In this document: positions 34,213 through 47,700 of the stretch, one piece after another
Layout of the letters: every line of letters begins with the position of its first letter
Position numbering within the stretch: the stretch's first letter is position 1
Origin: Verrucomicrobiales bacterium
GTDB taxonomy: Bacteria; Verrucomicrobiota; Verrucomicrobiia; Limisphaerales; J093
Reading direction: 5' to 3'
NCBI GenBank assembly: GCA_024233215.1
Contig: JACKPW010000009.1
Location: 1 to 64,000 of the forward strand
DNA: 64,000 nucleotides
Position numbers and translations under genes: made by a program
Notes under the pieces: model-generated
The model's input: the letters and a program-made list of their open reading frames with translations, nothing else
Databases searched by the model: none
What the model was told of the DNA's origin: nothing

Positions 34213-36165
34213 ATGATGAAGTCTGTCTCATCTCTCGGGCGAACGTTAACCGTTGCCGCGGTTGGGTTCGCGTTCAGTGCCGCGGCGGTCGGAGGCTCGC
34301 ACGTCGGCCGGTTCGGTGCGGGTTACAACGGTCCGCAAAGTTGCGTGCTCTGCCACGGGGACAAGGTTTCCGAGCTCATGGGGAGTGTGCATTACACCTG
34401 GCGCACTCCCAACGAAAACCTGGCCTATCCGGGGGGCGGTTCGCACGGCATGGTGGATCGGTTCTGTGCCCTGGTGGGAGCCAGCGCGATGGTGAATTAC
34501 TATGCCGACCTGGGAGCCCACAAGGGGTCCAGCGCCTGCGGCAAGTGCCACATCGGCGAGGGCCTGCCCTTCCCGAACCCCGCCACCGGGGAGTTCACCC
34601 AGGCCCAACGAGACGGATTGGACTGCCTGATCTGCCACGCGGCGGAAGGTAGCTACGACATGACCGGCGACGGGATCTACAATGAGGAGGACGCCGAGGC
34701 GACGCATCGTTTGTTGACGACCGATTCGGAAACCGGTCGGCGCGCCTGGTTTCAGGATCGGTCGCTGAAGGCGGCGGAAAGCGTGGGGCTGCCTTTCTCC
34801 CCGGCGCAATGTCTGCGCTGTCACGAGCACGGCCAGGCGGCACCGGACTACAAGCGGGGGACCCCGTTCACGCCGGAGACCGATGTGCATGCGGCGGCCG
34901 GGATGACCTGCACCGACTGCCACCTGGTGGATCATCACAAGATTGCCCGGGGATCGCGGGTCAGCGACATGCACGCCTGGGAGCGGCAGGATGTGGAAGT
35001 GGATTGCAGCAACTGCCATGATGGGAGCGCCCCGCACCAGGATGCGGAGCATGCGACCTACAACCAGCATGTGTCGTTCATCGCCTGCGAAACGTGCCAC
35101 ATCCCGTGGACCTCGGGGGCTTCGCGGCGCATCTGGGCACCCACTTACGGGGTGACGGAAGGTCCTGAGGCCAACATTCCGATTCTCGATCCGGATACGG
35201 GGGTGTACGAGCCCTACAGCGTTTACTCGAACGAATACTCCTCCCGCCCCGCTTATCGCTGGTTCAACGGCAGCGTGAGCATGCTGGCCGAGCCGATCAA
35301 CGATGTGGCGGCCTGGGACTTCCGCGTGGCCACGAAGGAGACGCCCGGCGCCAAGATCTACCCGTTCCGGCCGATTGTCAGTGGCATGGTGATGGACCGG
35401 CGAGGTTTTGGCTATGATCCGAACTTCGATCCCGGCTTCACGATGGCCGCTGCGATGGACGCGATGGCGGACCCGTTGAAGCAAATGGGCTTCATGCGGC
35501 CGGAGGGACTGACGGAAGCCGAGCGCGCCGTCCTGTCCCAGTTCCCGAACCTCCTCAATTTCGACAAGGAGGCATACGTGCACTCGGGCGACATCAAGGA
35601 AGCGGTGAACATCGGACTGGGCCGGATCGGGGCGATGATGTCGGGCCAGGACGCCTGGGGCATGTCGGTCGAGCAACTGAGCGCGATGGGCGCGAAGTTC
35701 TGGAGCGGCGACGTGCTGGGCATGGACCTGCCGAACAACCCGATGGACCCGACCTTTGATCCGTCGGCCCCGCCGACCGAGGTCACCGGCTCGTTCATCA
35801 GTCTGAACCATGCCATCAAACGTGACGGAGCCCTGAGCTGCAGCAACTGCCATTCGCCGTCGGGGGTGATGGACTTCAACGCGTTGAGCTACTCGGCCGA
35901 GAAGGCGGGTTATCTGCAGACGCTCACGCAGAGCGTGCAGCTGCTCAAGTCCGAATCGGGTGAGGGCGGAGTGGTGTTGCGCTGGGCCGCCATGCCGGGT
36001 TTGACCTACGAACTGCAGAGCACGGCCGACCTCCAGAGCGGTCTTTGGACGACGGTGCAACCGATCAGCAATCCTGGGAGCCCGTGGATGGAACATGTGA
36101 TTCCGCAGGGCGAAGTGGGGGCAGCAGGGGAACGGTTCTTCCGGGTGATGCAGATCGCCGAATAG
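34213..36165 (+). CDS. octaheme c-type cytochrome, tetrathionate reductase-like, with extra C-terminal domain
   Basis: 650 residues with a signal peptide (about 1-27). Eight CxxCH heme sites are present in order: CVLCH (C44), CGKCH, CLICH, CLRCH, CTDCH, CSNCH, CETCH and CSNCH. The first part (GPQSCVLCH, then VHYTWRTPN and RFCALVGA) and the spacing recall the tetrathionate-reductase family of octaheme cytochromes. It would move electrons to or from a sulfur or nitrogen compound in the periplasm; the substrate is not deducible. The last 70 residues (GLTYELQSTADLQSGLWTT to GERFFRVMQ) form a separate beta-rich tail of the sort found on many secreted proteins of this lineage. No quinol dehydrogenase or maturation gene is adjacent. 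A terminator follows. Confidence 0.88.
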   Translation: MMKSVSSLGRTLTVAAVGFAFSAAAVGGSHVGRFGAGYNGPQSCVLCHGDKVSELMGSVHYTWRTPNENLAYPGGGSHGMVDRFCALVGASAMVNYYADLGAHKGSSACGKCHIGEGLPFPNPATGEFTQAQRDGLDCLICHAAEGSYDMTGDGIYNEEDAEATHRLLTTDSETGRRAWFQDRSLKAAESVGLPFSPAQCLRCHEHGQAAPDYKRGTPFTPETDVHAAAGMTCTDCHLVDHHKIARGSRVSDMHAWERQDVEVDCSNCHDGSAPHQDAEHATYNQHVSFIACETCHIPWTSGASRRIWAPTYGVTEGPEANIPILDPDTGVYEPYSVYSNEYSSRPAYRWFNGSVSMLAEPINDVAAWDFRVATKETPGAKIYPFRPIVSGMVMDRRGFGYDPNFDPGFTMAAAMDAMADPLKQMGFMRPEGLTEAERAVLSQFPNLLNFDKEAYVHSGDIKEAVNIGLGRIGAMMSGQDAWGMSVEQLSAMGAKFWSGDVLGMDLPNNPMDPTFDPSAPPTEVTGSFISLNHAIKRDGALSCSNCHSPSGVMDFNALSYSAEKAGYLQTLTQSVQLLKSESGEGGVVLRWAAMPGLTYELQSTADLQSGLWTTVQPISNPGSPWMEHVIPQGEVGAAGERFFRVMQIAE

Positions 36166-36190
36166 CCGGTAGCAGCCGTCAATCCGAACG

Positions 36191-36231
36191 CGAATCCCCC
36201 GGTTCCGCAGGGAACCGGGGATTCGTTCTTT
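36191..36231 (+). terminator. rho-independent terminator of the octaheme cytochrome gene
   Basis: A 15-bp stem CGAATCCCCCGGTTCC / GGAACCGGGGATTCG with one bulged C and loop GCAG, followed by TTCTTTA. It begins 26 bases after the stop codon. Confidence 0.8.
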
Positions 36232-36400
36232 AGTGCGAGGCTGGAGAATCCAAGCTTTTCATTCCGAGGTTTTTGCTTGCATTGTCCTCATGTTCTTCAC
36301 AATGATGACTTGCTGGTCCACTCATGGGGTGATGGTTAGGCCGTCTCCCTGACGGGGCCTTGAAGAATTCCGGTTCCTAACCGACAACCTGTTAGATGCC

Positions 36401-37102
36401 ATGAAGAAGTTTGTTGTTTCTCCAGTGATGATTGGGATGCTCGGCGTGGCCGTGGCGTTTTCGTCCGCGGGTCACTTGTGGGCTGGTGGGCAGTCGGCGT
36501 CCCGGTCCGCTGAACTGAAGTTGCTGTCCTACCGCGGGATTGTGGCGGGCGCGCTGGTGGTGGATGCCGCCACTCTCCAGCCCACGGGCGATGCCGAGGC
36601 CCGCATGATCGCCACGCGCCTGGGGCGCGGGGTACAGAGGTTCCTGCAGGACGAGATCCTTGTCGCTCCGCTGGACCAGAACGGTCAGTTGATGACGGGT
36701 ACGGACCCCGGTCAGATTCCCACGGGGATCGCCACGTTTGGGATCGCTCATAGTGTGGCGGCGGATGGCGATGTTCTGGACATCTACTTTGAGTTGTACG
36801 CGCCCACGGCGCTGGTGGAGTCGGGGCCTCTCCCATACACCGGAAACTACACCGTGCTCCCTACGGGCACGGGGCGCTTTGCCTATCCGGCGGATGCCGG
36901 CAACCTGGGGGAGGGTATCATCCGGGGCACCGCGCTGCTGATTCCCGGAGAGGTCGCCGGCACGGTGTCCATGCAGTTTGCGCACACCTTTCGTGGCACG
37001 TTGGCCCAAGCGCGTACGGCCCGCCGGGGCGACTCCGGGGAGTGGGGGAGTTACGGAGAATCCGACGACTGGAACGACGAGCCCGAGGGGTACGACGACT
37101 AG
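36401..37102 (+). CDS. small exported protein of unknown function
   Basis: 233 residues. A signal peptide (about 1-28, MKKFVVSPVMIGMLGVAVAF) is followed by a soluble part without recognised motifs: strands such as LKLLSYRGIVAGALVVDAA, IATFGIAHSVAADGDVLDIYFELYAP in pieces, and a final acidic glycine- and tyrosine-rich tail (EWGSYGESDDWNDEPEGYDD). The tail is intrinsically disordered in appearance. No gene close by suggests a function. The 235 bp before it hold the cytochrome terminator and nothing else I can assign. Confidence 0.65.
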   Translation: MKKFVVSPVMIGMLGVAVAFSSAGHLWAGGQSASRSAELKLLSYRGIVAGALVVDAATLQPTGDAEARMIATRLGRGVQRFLQDEILVAPLDQNGQLMTGTDPGQIPTGIATFGIAHSVAADGDVLDIYFELYAPTALVESGPLPYTGNYTVLPTGTGRFAYPADAGNLGEGIIRGTALLIPGEVAGTVSMQFAHTFRGTLAQARTARRGDSGEWGSYGESDDWNDEPEGYDD

Positions 37103-37154
37103 GCGTGGGCCGGAGTCGACTGGTTTGGCGGGGGGAACAGCCCCCGGCTGTGGC

Positions 37155-37703
37155 TCAGTAGTCCAGGGCGATGGTGTCCGCGAGCACGGCAGCATCGACC
37201 CGGCGCCGGGCTTCCTGGAGCAAAGCGCCCGTGAGGCCGGTCTTGGCCTCGATGGAAAGCGTGGTTCTGTGGGCGACCGCTTGCTGCAGCACCCGCCACA
37301 GGGCCTGGGTGATGGCTGGGTTGAAAGCCCGCCGGAACCGCCGGATGGTCGGTGAGGAAGGAAGTTGCCCGGCCGCGAGATAAGCCAGCCCGCGATCGCG
37401 GCGGGCGGCCTCTTCGATTTCATCGGAGGCGCGCCGGCCCGTGGCGTAGGCGTAGGTTACCAGGGAGAGCAGCGGAAGCGCCCCGATTCCCTCCGGGTTG
37501 CGGAAGGTCCCCGGCCGATCCTGGGGACCGAAATCCAGCGTTGCCACGGCGTCCAGCACCAGTCGAACGAGTTGCGCTTCGCCAATCTGGTGGCGCAGGT
37601 CGTCCGGCGGGAGTTCCCTCCCGGGTGAAGCACTGCCGCGCTGGTTGCAGTTCGCAGGAAGTATCGTGTTCATCATCGGGTCTTGCTTCAAAACCTGCCT
37701 CAA
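37155..37703 (-). CDS. IS1182-type transposase N-terminal domain, solitary
   Basis: 182 residues; an internal ATG at 37676 is also possible. LPPDDLRHQIGEAQLVRLVL, PLLSLVTYAYATGRRASDEI and YLAAGQLPSSPTIRRFRRAF match the N-terminal DNA-binding domain (DUF772-like) of IS5/IS1182-group transposases. The catalytic DDE domain is absent: the frame ends about 70 residues after this domain and I find no continuation in other frames and no terminal inverted repeats. It is either an insertion-sequence remnant or a retained DNA-binding protein. It is convergent with the small exported gene and divergent from metH. Confidence 0.75.
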   Translation of the reverse strand: MRQVLKQDPMMNTILPANCNQRGSASPGRELPPDDLRHQIGEAQLVRLVLDAVATLDFGPQDRPGTFRNPEGIGALPLLSLVTYAYATGRRASDEIEEAARRDRGLAYLAAGQLPSSPTIRRFRRAFNPAITQALWRVLQQAVAHRTTLSIEAKTGLTGALLQEARRRVDAAVLADTIALDY

Positions 37704-37865
37704 GATGCCGGATCAATGTTACGGGTGTGTGACAGCCCCGTGAAAGCAAGGTGCCGTTGCGGGCCCGGGTGATTCCGTGCACCCAGGCCTTGTTTCGGCT
37801 GAGGCAGGAGAAGTGGGCGTGGGCGGTGGCGGGAGCAAATCAGGGGTACAAGCTTCATATCTACG

Positions 37866-37977
37866 CATCAGGATTTATTGATTTTAGAGTTGTCCGTGCC
37901 GGGGGACAGGCCTACCTTGCGAGCGCATCGGGCGGCGATTTCCGGCGGACGAGGTGGGAACTGTCGCCTCCCTGATG
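37866..37977 (+). promoter_or_regulatory. possible structured leader of metH
   Basis: CATCAGG (37866-37872) pairs perfectly with CCTGATG (37971-37977), enclosing a hairpin TGTCC/GGACA (37891-37908) and a longer one, GGCGATTTCC with GGGAA-ctg-TCGCC (37934-37968). The outer pairing closes 17 bases before the metH ATG. This layout looks like a riboswitch-type multibranch fold, but I cannot match it to the SAM, SAH or cobalamin consensus, and GC-rich DNA gives such pairings by chance. Confidence 0.3.
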
Positions 37978-37994
37978 AATCAGCCAGCACATTC

Positions 37995-41705
<3,711 letters not shown>

Positions 41706-41829
41706 GCTTGGAGGAGGCTGCGCCCGTCCGGATGCGGCGGGGGTTTCGCGGGCTTCCGCGGGGCAGGGGGGGACGAAGAGATTTGCGACGACTGACGTCG
41801 GCGACCACGGCGGGGTGGGCGGACACAAG

Positions 41830-41871
41830 ACAGGGCGAACCGCCCCATTGGACCGGGGCCGTCCGCCCTGT
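41830..41871. terminator. hairpin between convergent metH and Calx-beta gene
   Basis: ACAGGGCG and CGCCCTGT pair, extended inward by CGCCCC/GGGGC with a few mismatches and loop ATTGGACC; ACAAGACA and TGTCTTGT further out can also pair. It sits 125 bp after metH and 25 bp after the opposing gene, where a bidirectional terminator is expected, though T-runs are poor. Confidence 0.5.
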
Positions 41872-41895
41872 TCGAGCCATGTCTTGTCCGAATTC

Positions 41896-44436
41896 CTACT
41901 GTCGCAGGCGGTAGAACTTCGCGGCCCCGTCCGTGGGGGTGGTGTAGGGGTTGGTGGCTCCGGCAACATCCTCCCACGGACCGGAAACCGAGGCCGCGCT
42001 CTGGAGGGTGCCGCCCTGGCTCCATTCGATGCTCACCTGGCCGCCCGCGAGCGCGATGGAATCGAGGGCAATCTCGGTCGGGCCTTCGAGTTCAACCACC
42101 CGCAGGTTGTCGATGAGGGTGTAGTTGCCCAGTTCGGATCCGATCGAGCTGTAGGTGTCCATGTGGCCCACCATCACGTCGCCGGAGGTGAACGCCGTGT
42201 CGTTGGTGCGCTCGAAGATCGGCACCCCGTTGATGGTGAGCGTCACCGTCGTTCCCACCTGCGCGATCTCCACGTCCACCCATTGACCCGAGACGGCGCC
42301 GGCGGCCAGGAAGGGCGGGACCGTGAAGTAGTCATCGAAATCACCCGCCGGCAGGCTGTCGTAGGCCGGCACGTCGTCGGGATTGCCGACGAAGCTGACG
42401 TAGCTGCGGCCTCCGGACGCGCTGCCGTCGGTTTCGATGGCGAACCAGAGCCCGTCGCCACCCGGAGCGGCGTAGCGATTGACGCGATTTCCGGAGTGGT
42501 TGATTCCGGCGATGGAGTGCTCGGTGGTCCCGGGAGCCTCCGCGCTGTAGGAGAGGTAGAGACTGTAGCGCAGGGCGTAGTTGCCGCTGAAGCTCTGTCC
42601 CTTGGGGTAGGCGTTGACGCTGGCGGCGGAAGCCTCGGCGTCGAACTTGTTCACCCGCAACCGCAGCCCCTTGGTGCTGGCTCCGGCGCCCGGCGCCGCC
42701 GGAATGCCGTCCCAACTATAGTCGTAGGCGAATTCCGCGGCGTAGTCCTGAACGCCGTTGGCGGCGCCAAACTGAATCTGCCATTGCGCCGAACTGTCGG
42801 TGTCGAAGTTGTCGCTGAACAAGACGGTTTCCGGCGGCAGATCGTCGTCGCGAATCGTCCCGGTGGCCAGGGCAGTGTCGCCCACCTTGTAGCCGGTGCC
42901 CTCGACCACGGACACTTCCACGGTCTCGTTCCCTTCGACGTCGAAGTCGTCGATGGGGGTCAGCACCAGGTCGACCGATGCCTCGCCGGCGGGAACGGTG
43001 ACGCTGCGCATTGCGGTGGTGTAGTCGAGTTCGGCCGTGGCGGTGCCGCCGTAGGTCAGGTTGACCGTCAGGTCGGCATCGACCTCGCCCTCCCGGGTGA
43101 TCCGGAACAGCAGTTCATCATCCGCCATGCGCTCGTAGGTCTGGTCACCCAGGGCGGCGATGTTCACCGTGGTGGTGTCACCGTCGTCCAGGATGGAGAC
43201 AGTGGTGCGGAAGAGCGGGCCGACCTCGTAGGTGCCCGGGGTGGAGACCAGTGCCAGCGTGACGGTTTCCTCGGGTTCACCCTGGTGATCGTCAAGCGGA
43301 GTAACGGTGACCACGACGCTGTCGGTGCCGGCAGGGATCACGGCCGTGCCGGGCAGGGCCTCGTAGTCCTCGCCGGGAGTGGCGGTCCCACCGACGGTGT
43401 AGGGAACCGTGAGGGCTTGGGAGGTGTTGCCCACGCGGGTGATCGTGAAGGACGCCGTGTCCCCGCCCGGTTCCGATCCCTCGGGGTCGGACGCCACTAC
43501 ACTCAGGGAGGGGGGCAGGTCGCCGCTGGAGTAGTCCACGATGCGGAAATTGTCGTAAACGACGAAGTTCTCCTCGCGCGGGCTGGCGATGGAGGTGAAG
43601 ACGTCCATGTAACCGATCATGGGGGAGCCGATGTAGTACCCGGAGAGGTTGTAGCGTTGGGCGATGACGTAGCCGTTCATCACCCAGGTCAGTTCGTCAT
43701 TGACGGAGCGGACCTCGACCTGCACCCAGCGCTTGCCCGGCGCGCCGGGGGTCTCGAAATCCGGCGAGGGGAAGAATGCCTTGAGCGGGAAGGTGGCGGC
43801 CTGGGTGGAATTCACCTCGAACTCGTAGGTCCCGTCCTCGTCGCGATCGAAGAAGCCGGCGGCGTCGTTGACAAGTTCCAGTGGCGCCGCGAAGGAGAAG
43901 CCCTCGTACGCCCGGTAGTCCCGGGAGGCGCCGCCTTCTCCGGTCACGGCAAACCATACGCCGTCGGAGTCCGGGGCACCCGCCCAGTTGACCTTGTCGC
44001 CTCCCTGGTTGAGGCCGAAGATGGCGAACTCCGTGGAGCCGGAGCCGCCCCAGGCCCCCCCGTTGTAGTTCAGCCACATGTCAAACCGGATGCCGTGGTT
44101 TCCGTATTGGGCGCCGTCCTTCGGGTAGGCGTTCACAGCGGCGGTGTCGGCGACGTCGTCGTTGTTGTTCACCGTGAACTTCAGACCGCGGGTGGTTTCG
44201 CCCGTCGAGTTGGGGGCGGGGGGGATGCCTTCCGCGCTGTAGTCGTGGTCGAATTCGGCGGTGTAATCCGGCGTGCCCAGGCCGGAGCCGTCGAAGATCG
44301 ACCACTGGGCGGAGGTGTCGGAGTCGAAATCATCCGTGTACACCACCGATCCCTGGGCCCAGGCGCCGGGGAGGGTGCAACCGATTGCCGCGGCCACCAG
44401 GATGGCAGCCCTGTGTTTGCATTGTTCCTGTGTCAT
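41896..44436 (-). CDS. secreted Calx-beta protein with duplicated lectin-like domains
   Basis: 846 residues from the ATG at 44436, fixed by a signal peptide (ending LPGAWAQG) and AAGGAA seven bases upstream. Two related domains flank the centre: about 29-315 (SVVYTDDFDSDTSAQWSIFD, VNAYPKDGAQYGNHGIRFDM) and about 550-775 (TVLFSDNFDTDSSAQWQIQF, VNAYPKGQSFSGNYALRYSL). They are jelly-roll, LamG-like in pattern and clearly duplicates. Between them are two Calx-beta domains at about 320-430 and 435-545 (GTATPGEDYEALPGTAVIPAG, GTATAELDYTTAMRSVTVPAG), which bind calcium and serve in adhesion. A C-terminal tail ends GAAKFYRLRQ. It is likely a surface or extracellular adhesin or carbohydrate-binding protein. 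It lies 271 bp downstream of the CotH protein on the same strand. Confidence 0.82.
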   Translation of the reverse strand: MTQEQCKHRAAILVAAAIGCTLPGAWAQGSVVYTDDFDSDTSAQWSIFDGSGLGTPDYTAEFDHDYSAEGIPPAPNSTGETTRGLKFTVNNNDDVADTAAVNAYPKDGAQYGNHGIRFDMWLNYNGGAWGGSGSTEFAIFGLNQGGDKVNWAGAPDSDGVWFAVTGEGGASRDYRAYEGFSFAAPLELVNDAAGFFDRDEDGTYEFEVNSTQAATFPLKAFFPSPDFETPGAPGKRWVQVEVRSVNDELTWVMNGYVIAQRYNLSGYYIGSPMIGYMDVFTSIASPREENFVVYDNFRIVDYSSGDLPPSLSVVASDPEGSEPGGDTASFTITRVGNTSQALTVPYTVGGTATPGEDYEALPGTAVIPAGTDSVVVTVTPLDDHQGEPEETVTLALVSTPGTYEVGPLFRTTVSILDDGDTTTVNIAALGDQTYERMADDELLFRITREGEVDADLTVNLTYGGTATAELDYTTAMRSVTVPAGEASVDLVLTPIDDFDVEGNETVEVSVVEGTGYKVGDTALATGTIRDDDLPPETVLFSDNFDTDSSAQWQIQFGAANGVQDYAAEFAYDYSWDGIPAAPGAGASTKGLRLRVNKFDAEASAASVNAYPKGQSFSGNYALRYSLYLSYSAEAPGTTEHSIAGINHSGNRVNRYAAPGGDGLWFAIETDGSASGGRSYVSFVGNPDDVPAYDSLPAGDFDDYFTVPPFLAAGAVSGQWVDVEIAQVGTTVTLTINGVPIFERTNDTAFTSGDVMVGHMDTYSSIGSELGNYTLIDNLRVVELEGPTEIALDSIALAGGQVSIEWSQGGTLQSAASVSGPWEDVAGATNPYTTPTDGAAKFYRLRQ

Positions 44437-44539
44437 GGTTTGGTTCCTTGCTCGCTCAAGTCCGGGCTCCAGTAAAGCGCAGAGGCAGGGGGGCTGCAAG
44501 TGTGGCGAAGCGGTCGGACGCCGGGATTCCTCAAGGGGA

Positions 44540-44558
44540 GGAAGCCCGAAAGGCTTCC
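44540..44558. repeat. short intergenic hairpin
   Basis: GGAAGCC and GGCTTCC form a 7-bp stem around CGAAA in the gap between the two large surface-protein genes. It resembles the two CTTCA-loop hairpins near 20.4 kb in size. No T-run follows. Confidence 0.4.
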
Positions 44559-44650
44559 GCGCTTGGCAATCCGCCGCGACGGGGATGCGAACGGGCTGTC
44601 GTGGCGAACTGGCTTTCGCCGGAGGGGCAACAGGCCTTGCAGCACGGGAT

Positions 44651-44672
44651 TTCGGCGAACGCCAGTTCGCCG
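44651..44672. repeat. dispersed palindromic repeat, copy 2
   Basis: TTCGGCGAACGCCAGTTCGC plus CG differs by one base from the copy at 18721-18742, and the flanking CGTTGCGGC is similar as well. A degenerate third version (GGCGAACTGGCTTTCGCC) lies about 50 bp upstream. Confidence 0.6.
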
Positions 44673-44707
44673 TTGCGGCCTGAGGGGGGAGTTGGTGGGG
44701 AACCGGA

Positions 44708-47700
44708 CTACGGGCTCGGTTCAACCAGCAAACGGAAGAACCGGCTGCCTTCCTGCGGGTCCAGATCCAGGTTCAGGAAGGCGGGGGCACCGTCTCCACC
44801 GAGTCTCACCCGGCCGGCTTCCTCCCAACCACCCTCGTCCAGGCGTTCCCGGCTTTGCACGACAACCTCCGCGCCGGCGGGGCCGCTGACCTGCAAGGAT
44901 GCGCCGGGTTCGCCTTCGAGGTTCACGGCGATGGTCAGGATTCGCAGCGGTGCTGCCGCAGGCGCCACGGTCACCCGGGTTTCATCTTCCACGACGCTTT
45001 GGCCATCGCTGGCGCTGAGCCGCAGCAAATACTCCCCCGCGACCGGGAACAGAGCGTCGGTGATCCAGCTGGAAGGCTGGCCGAAATCGACCTCCGCAGG
45101 CCCGCTCACGGTGGTCCAGGAGAGGGTGGTGACGCCGGGAGAGGGGGGAAGGGCATCGTCCGTGAACGCGCCCACGAGTCGGATGGGGGTTCCTGCGGCG
45201 GTCGTCCGATCCGGGCCGGCGTCCACCGTTGGCGGGCGACTGGTCGGGAACATCAAGGCTTCCAGGCTCAGGTCGAAGCTGATGTCACTGCTGGTGGGGT
45301 TGGCCTGGTGGATTTCCACCGCCAGCAGGTTGGCGCCTTCAACCAAAAGCGTGGGATCGATGTCACGCACTTGGAAGGTGGATTCGTCGGCTCCGCCGAT
45401 GGCGGTGTTGGCCCTGGAGGTGTAGCTGATATCTCCCTCGGGCAGGTTGTCCCGCATGACTTCGTGGCCGTTGAGATGGACGAGCACGCCGTCATCGCGC
45501 ACGACTTGGAGGGTCAGCGCGGTGGCGGAGTCGGCTCCCACCACCTGAAACGTGTGCCTGAAATAGGTGGTCGTGTACTTGTCGCTGCCATTCGGACCGT
45601 AGCCAACCGTGGTGACCTCGTCGCCGTCGCCGTAACCGAGTTGTGCCGCCCCGGCGAGCCAGTCGTCATCAGCGAAGTCCGGCAACCGCCACGCGGTTCC
45701 CTGGTCGGAGCCGTCGTCGCGGTATTTCCAGGTGCTGCCCGCCGCCACCAGGATTTGTTCCTCGGCGGGTCGGGTGATCTCGACGAGCACGTCGTCGCCG
45801 GACTCCAACTCGCTGTCGCTCGCGAGAAGGCGCAGCAGGTAGGTGCCGGTGCCGGGGAAGAGGGCTTCGGTGGTGAGTGCGTCGGGAGTGGTGAACACCA
45901 CGGGCCCGGGGCCATCCACCTGAACCCAGCGGGCGCTCAATAGACTGCCTTCCGGAAGCCCGTCGTCGGTGGCGGCGCCCGAGACCTCCACGCCGGCCGG
46001 GAAGGTCGCGGCCACCAGCGGGGTGACGGCTCCCACGCTCACGATGGGCGGGCGGTTGCCGTCGTTGTCGAGGCCGGGGGAGGGTGGGCCGAAACTCGCG
46101 CGCCAGTTGGCGGCGTCGTTGCCATAGTCGGACACGTGACGACGTTCCAGGGAGGGGCCAAGTCCGGCCGCCTCGACTGGCCAGGGGACCTTGTCATTGT
46201 AGCGCACGGCATCCACGGTGACCATCGGGACGATCACCACGCCGTTGGTGTCCACGTCGGGGGTGTCGGGACGCTGGAGTTCGAGCAGTTCACCGTTGTC
46301 CTGCAGATTGCCCGGGATCGGTCCCAGGATGGGTACCGGTGCCGGGACGCCCTTCCGTGTGCGGAAGAGATCGGGATCCCCGCCTACGAGCAGCAGGAGG
46401 CCGTCGGGTGCGAGGGTGAGTCCTTCGGGGAAACTGAAGTCGATTCCGGCGAGCCTCCAGGTGTTGCCGGGGTGCGCGGGGTCGAACAGGGGAACGGGTT
46501 CGGCGGTCACGTTCTTCAGTTCGACGAATTCGGTCTCGCCGGCGGCCGGGTGATACTGAATCTCGCTGATCACCACCGGCCCGATGCGCGGACCGGCGTT
46601 CTCCGCTCCCAGGGTCAGGGCGATCTGGGGAGGGAAGGTCACACTGCCGGTGCTGTCGACATGGCGACCGAAGCTGACGCCGTTGGCGGCGGCCCCGAAG
46701 CTGAACCCGTGGCTGTAGCCGGTCAGATCGCCCGCTGCGTTGGCCGAGTAGAGATAGACCTCCTCGCCATGCGAACTGAGGGTGAAGCTCGGGTCGACAC
46801 CCGGTTCGGGATTGAAGTCGGCTTCATCGAACACCGCGAACCCGCCGGGCGCGATGCGGGTGCCGGCCGGGATGCGGTATTTCAGCGGCTGATTGCGGTT
46901 GTCGGTGAGATACCAGCCGCCGATGTCGGCTTCCTCGGAGGCGGGGTTGTGAAGTTCGATGGCGTCGAGTTGCGGTGGGTCGGTGTGGGTGAGCACTTCG
47001 TTCACGAGGACCGGAGGGAGATTGGCGGGGGCATCATCCCGGCCTGGGGATCCGCCCACCTCACCACTGGCCCGCCAGTTGGCGGCGTCATCCGGGTCTG
47101 GGTTCAGGTCCGAGTTCAGGGGAACCAGCGAGAATCCACCGCCATCCGTGGTGATGGGCCATGGCAGGTCGTCCCCGTAGCTGACCGAGAACAGCGGGGT
47201 GCCGTCGGCGTGGGCGAGTTCGACCCGTTCGCCCCCGTTGGCGAGGCCGCCTTCGTAGACGCCGTCGAGGCGCACGCCGGGATATCGTTCGGCGAACCGG
47301 GCCGCATTGCGGGCCAGCACGGCAAACCCGCCGGCGCCGAGTCGGGTGCCGATGGGGAAGGTAAAGCGGATGCCATTGGTGAAGTGCACCCCGCTGAGGT
47401 CGATCTCGAATGGATTCGCGTTCTTCAACTCGATGAACTCGTAATCGTCGCCATCGATGTCCCCTTCGGCGGCCGGATGATACATGATCTCGGAGATCAG
47501 CAGGTTGCCGTAGGTCTGGCGGACGGTGAAGGTGGCTTCGTTCAGCGCGCTCCAGGTCGAACCGCTCAGGACGCGGGACTTCACCTGGGTGGTCTCATTC
47601 AAAGCCATGATGCCGCTGTAGGCCGCCGCCGTCGGCGACACCGTGCCCCCGCGCAAACGGGGATCCGTGCCGTCCGTGGTGAGGTAGATCACGCCGGCGG

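Noticed and set aside
34213..36165. Hydroxylamine oxidoreductase
   Set aside because: Eight hemes also fit that family, but the sequence around the first hemes resembles the tetrathionate-reductase type, and no HAO partner genes are nearby.
37866..37977. Known SAM, SAH or cobalamin riboswitch before metH
   Set aside because: The conserved core sequences of these classes are not found. Only generic pairings remain, so it is listed as an unclassified candidate.
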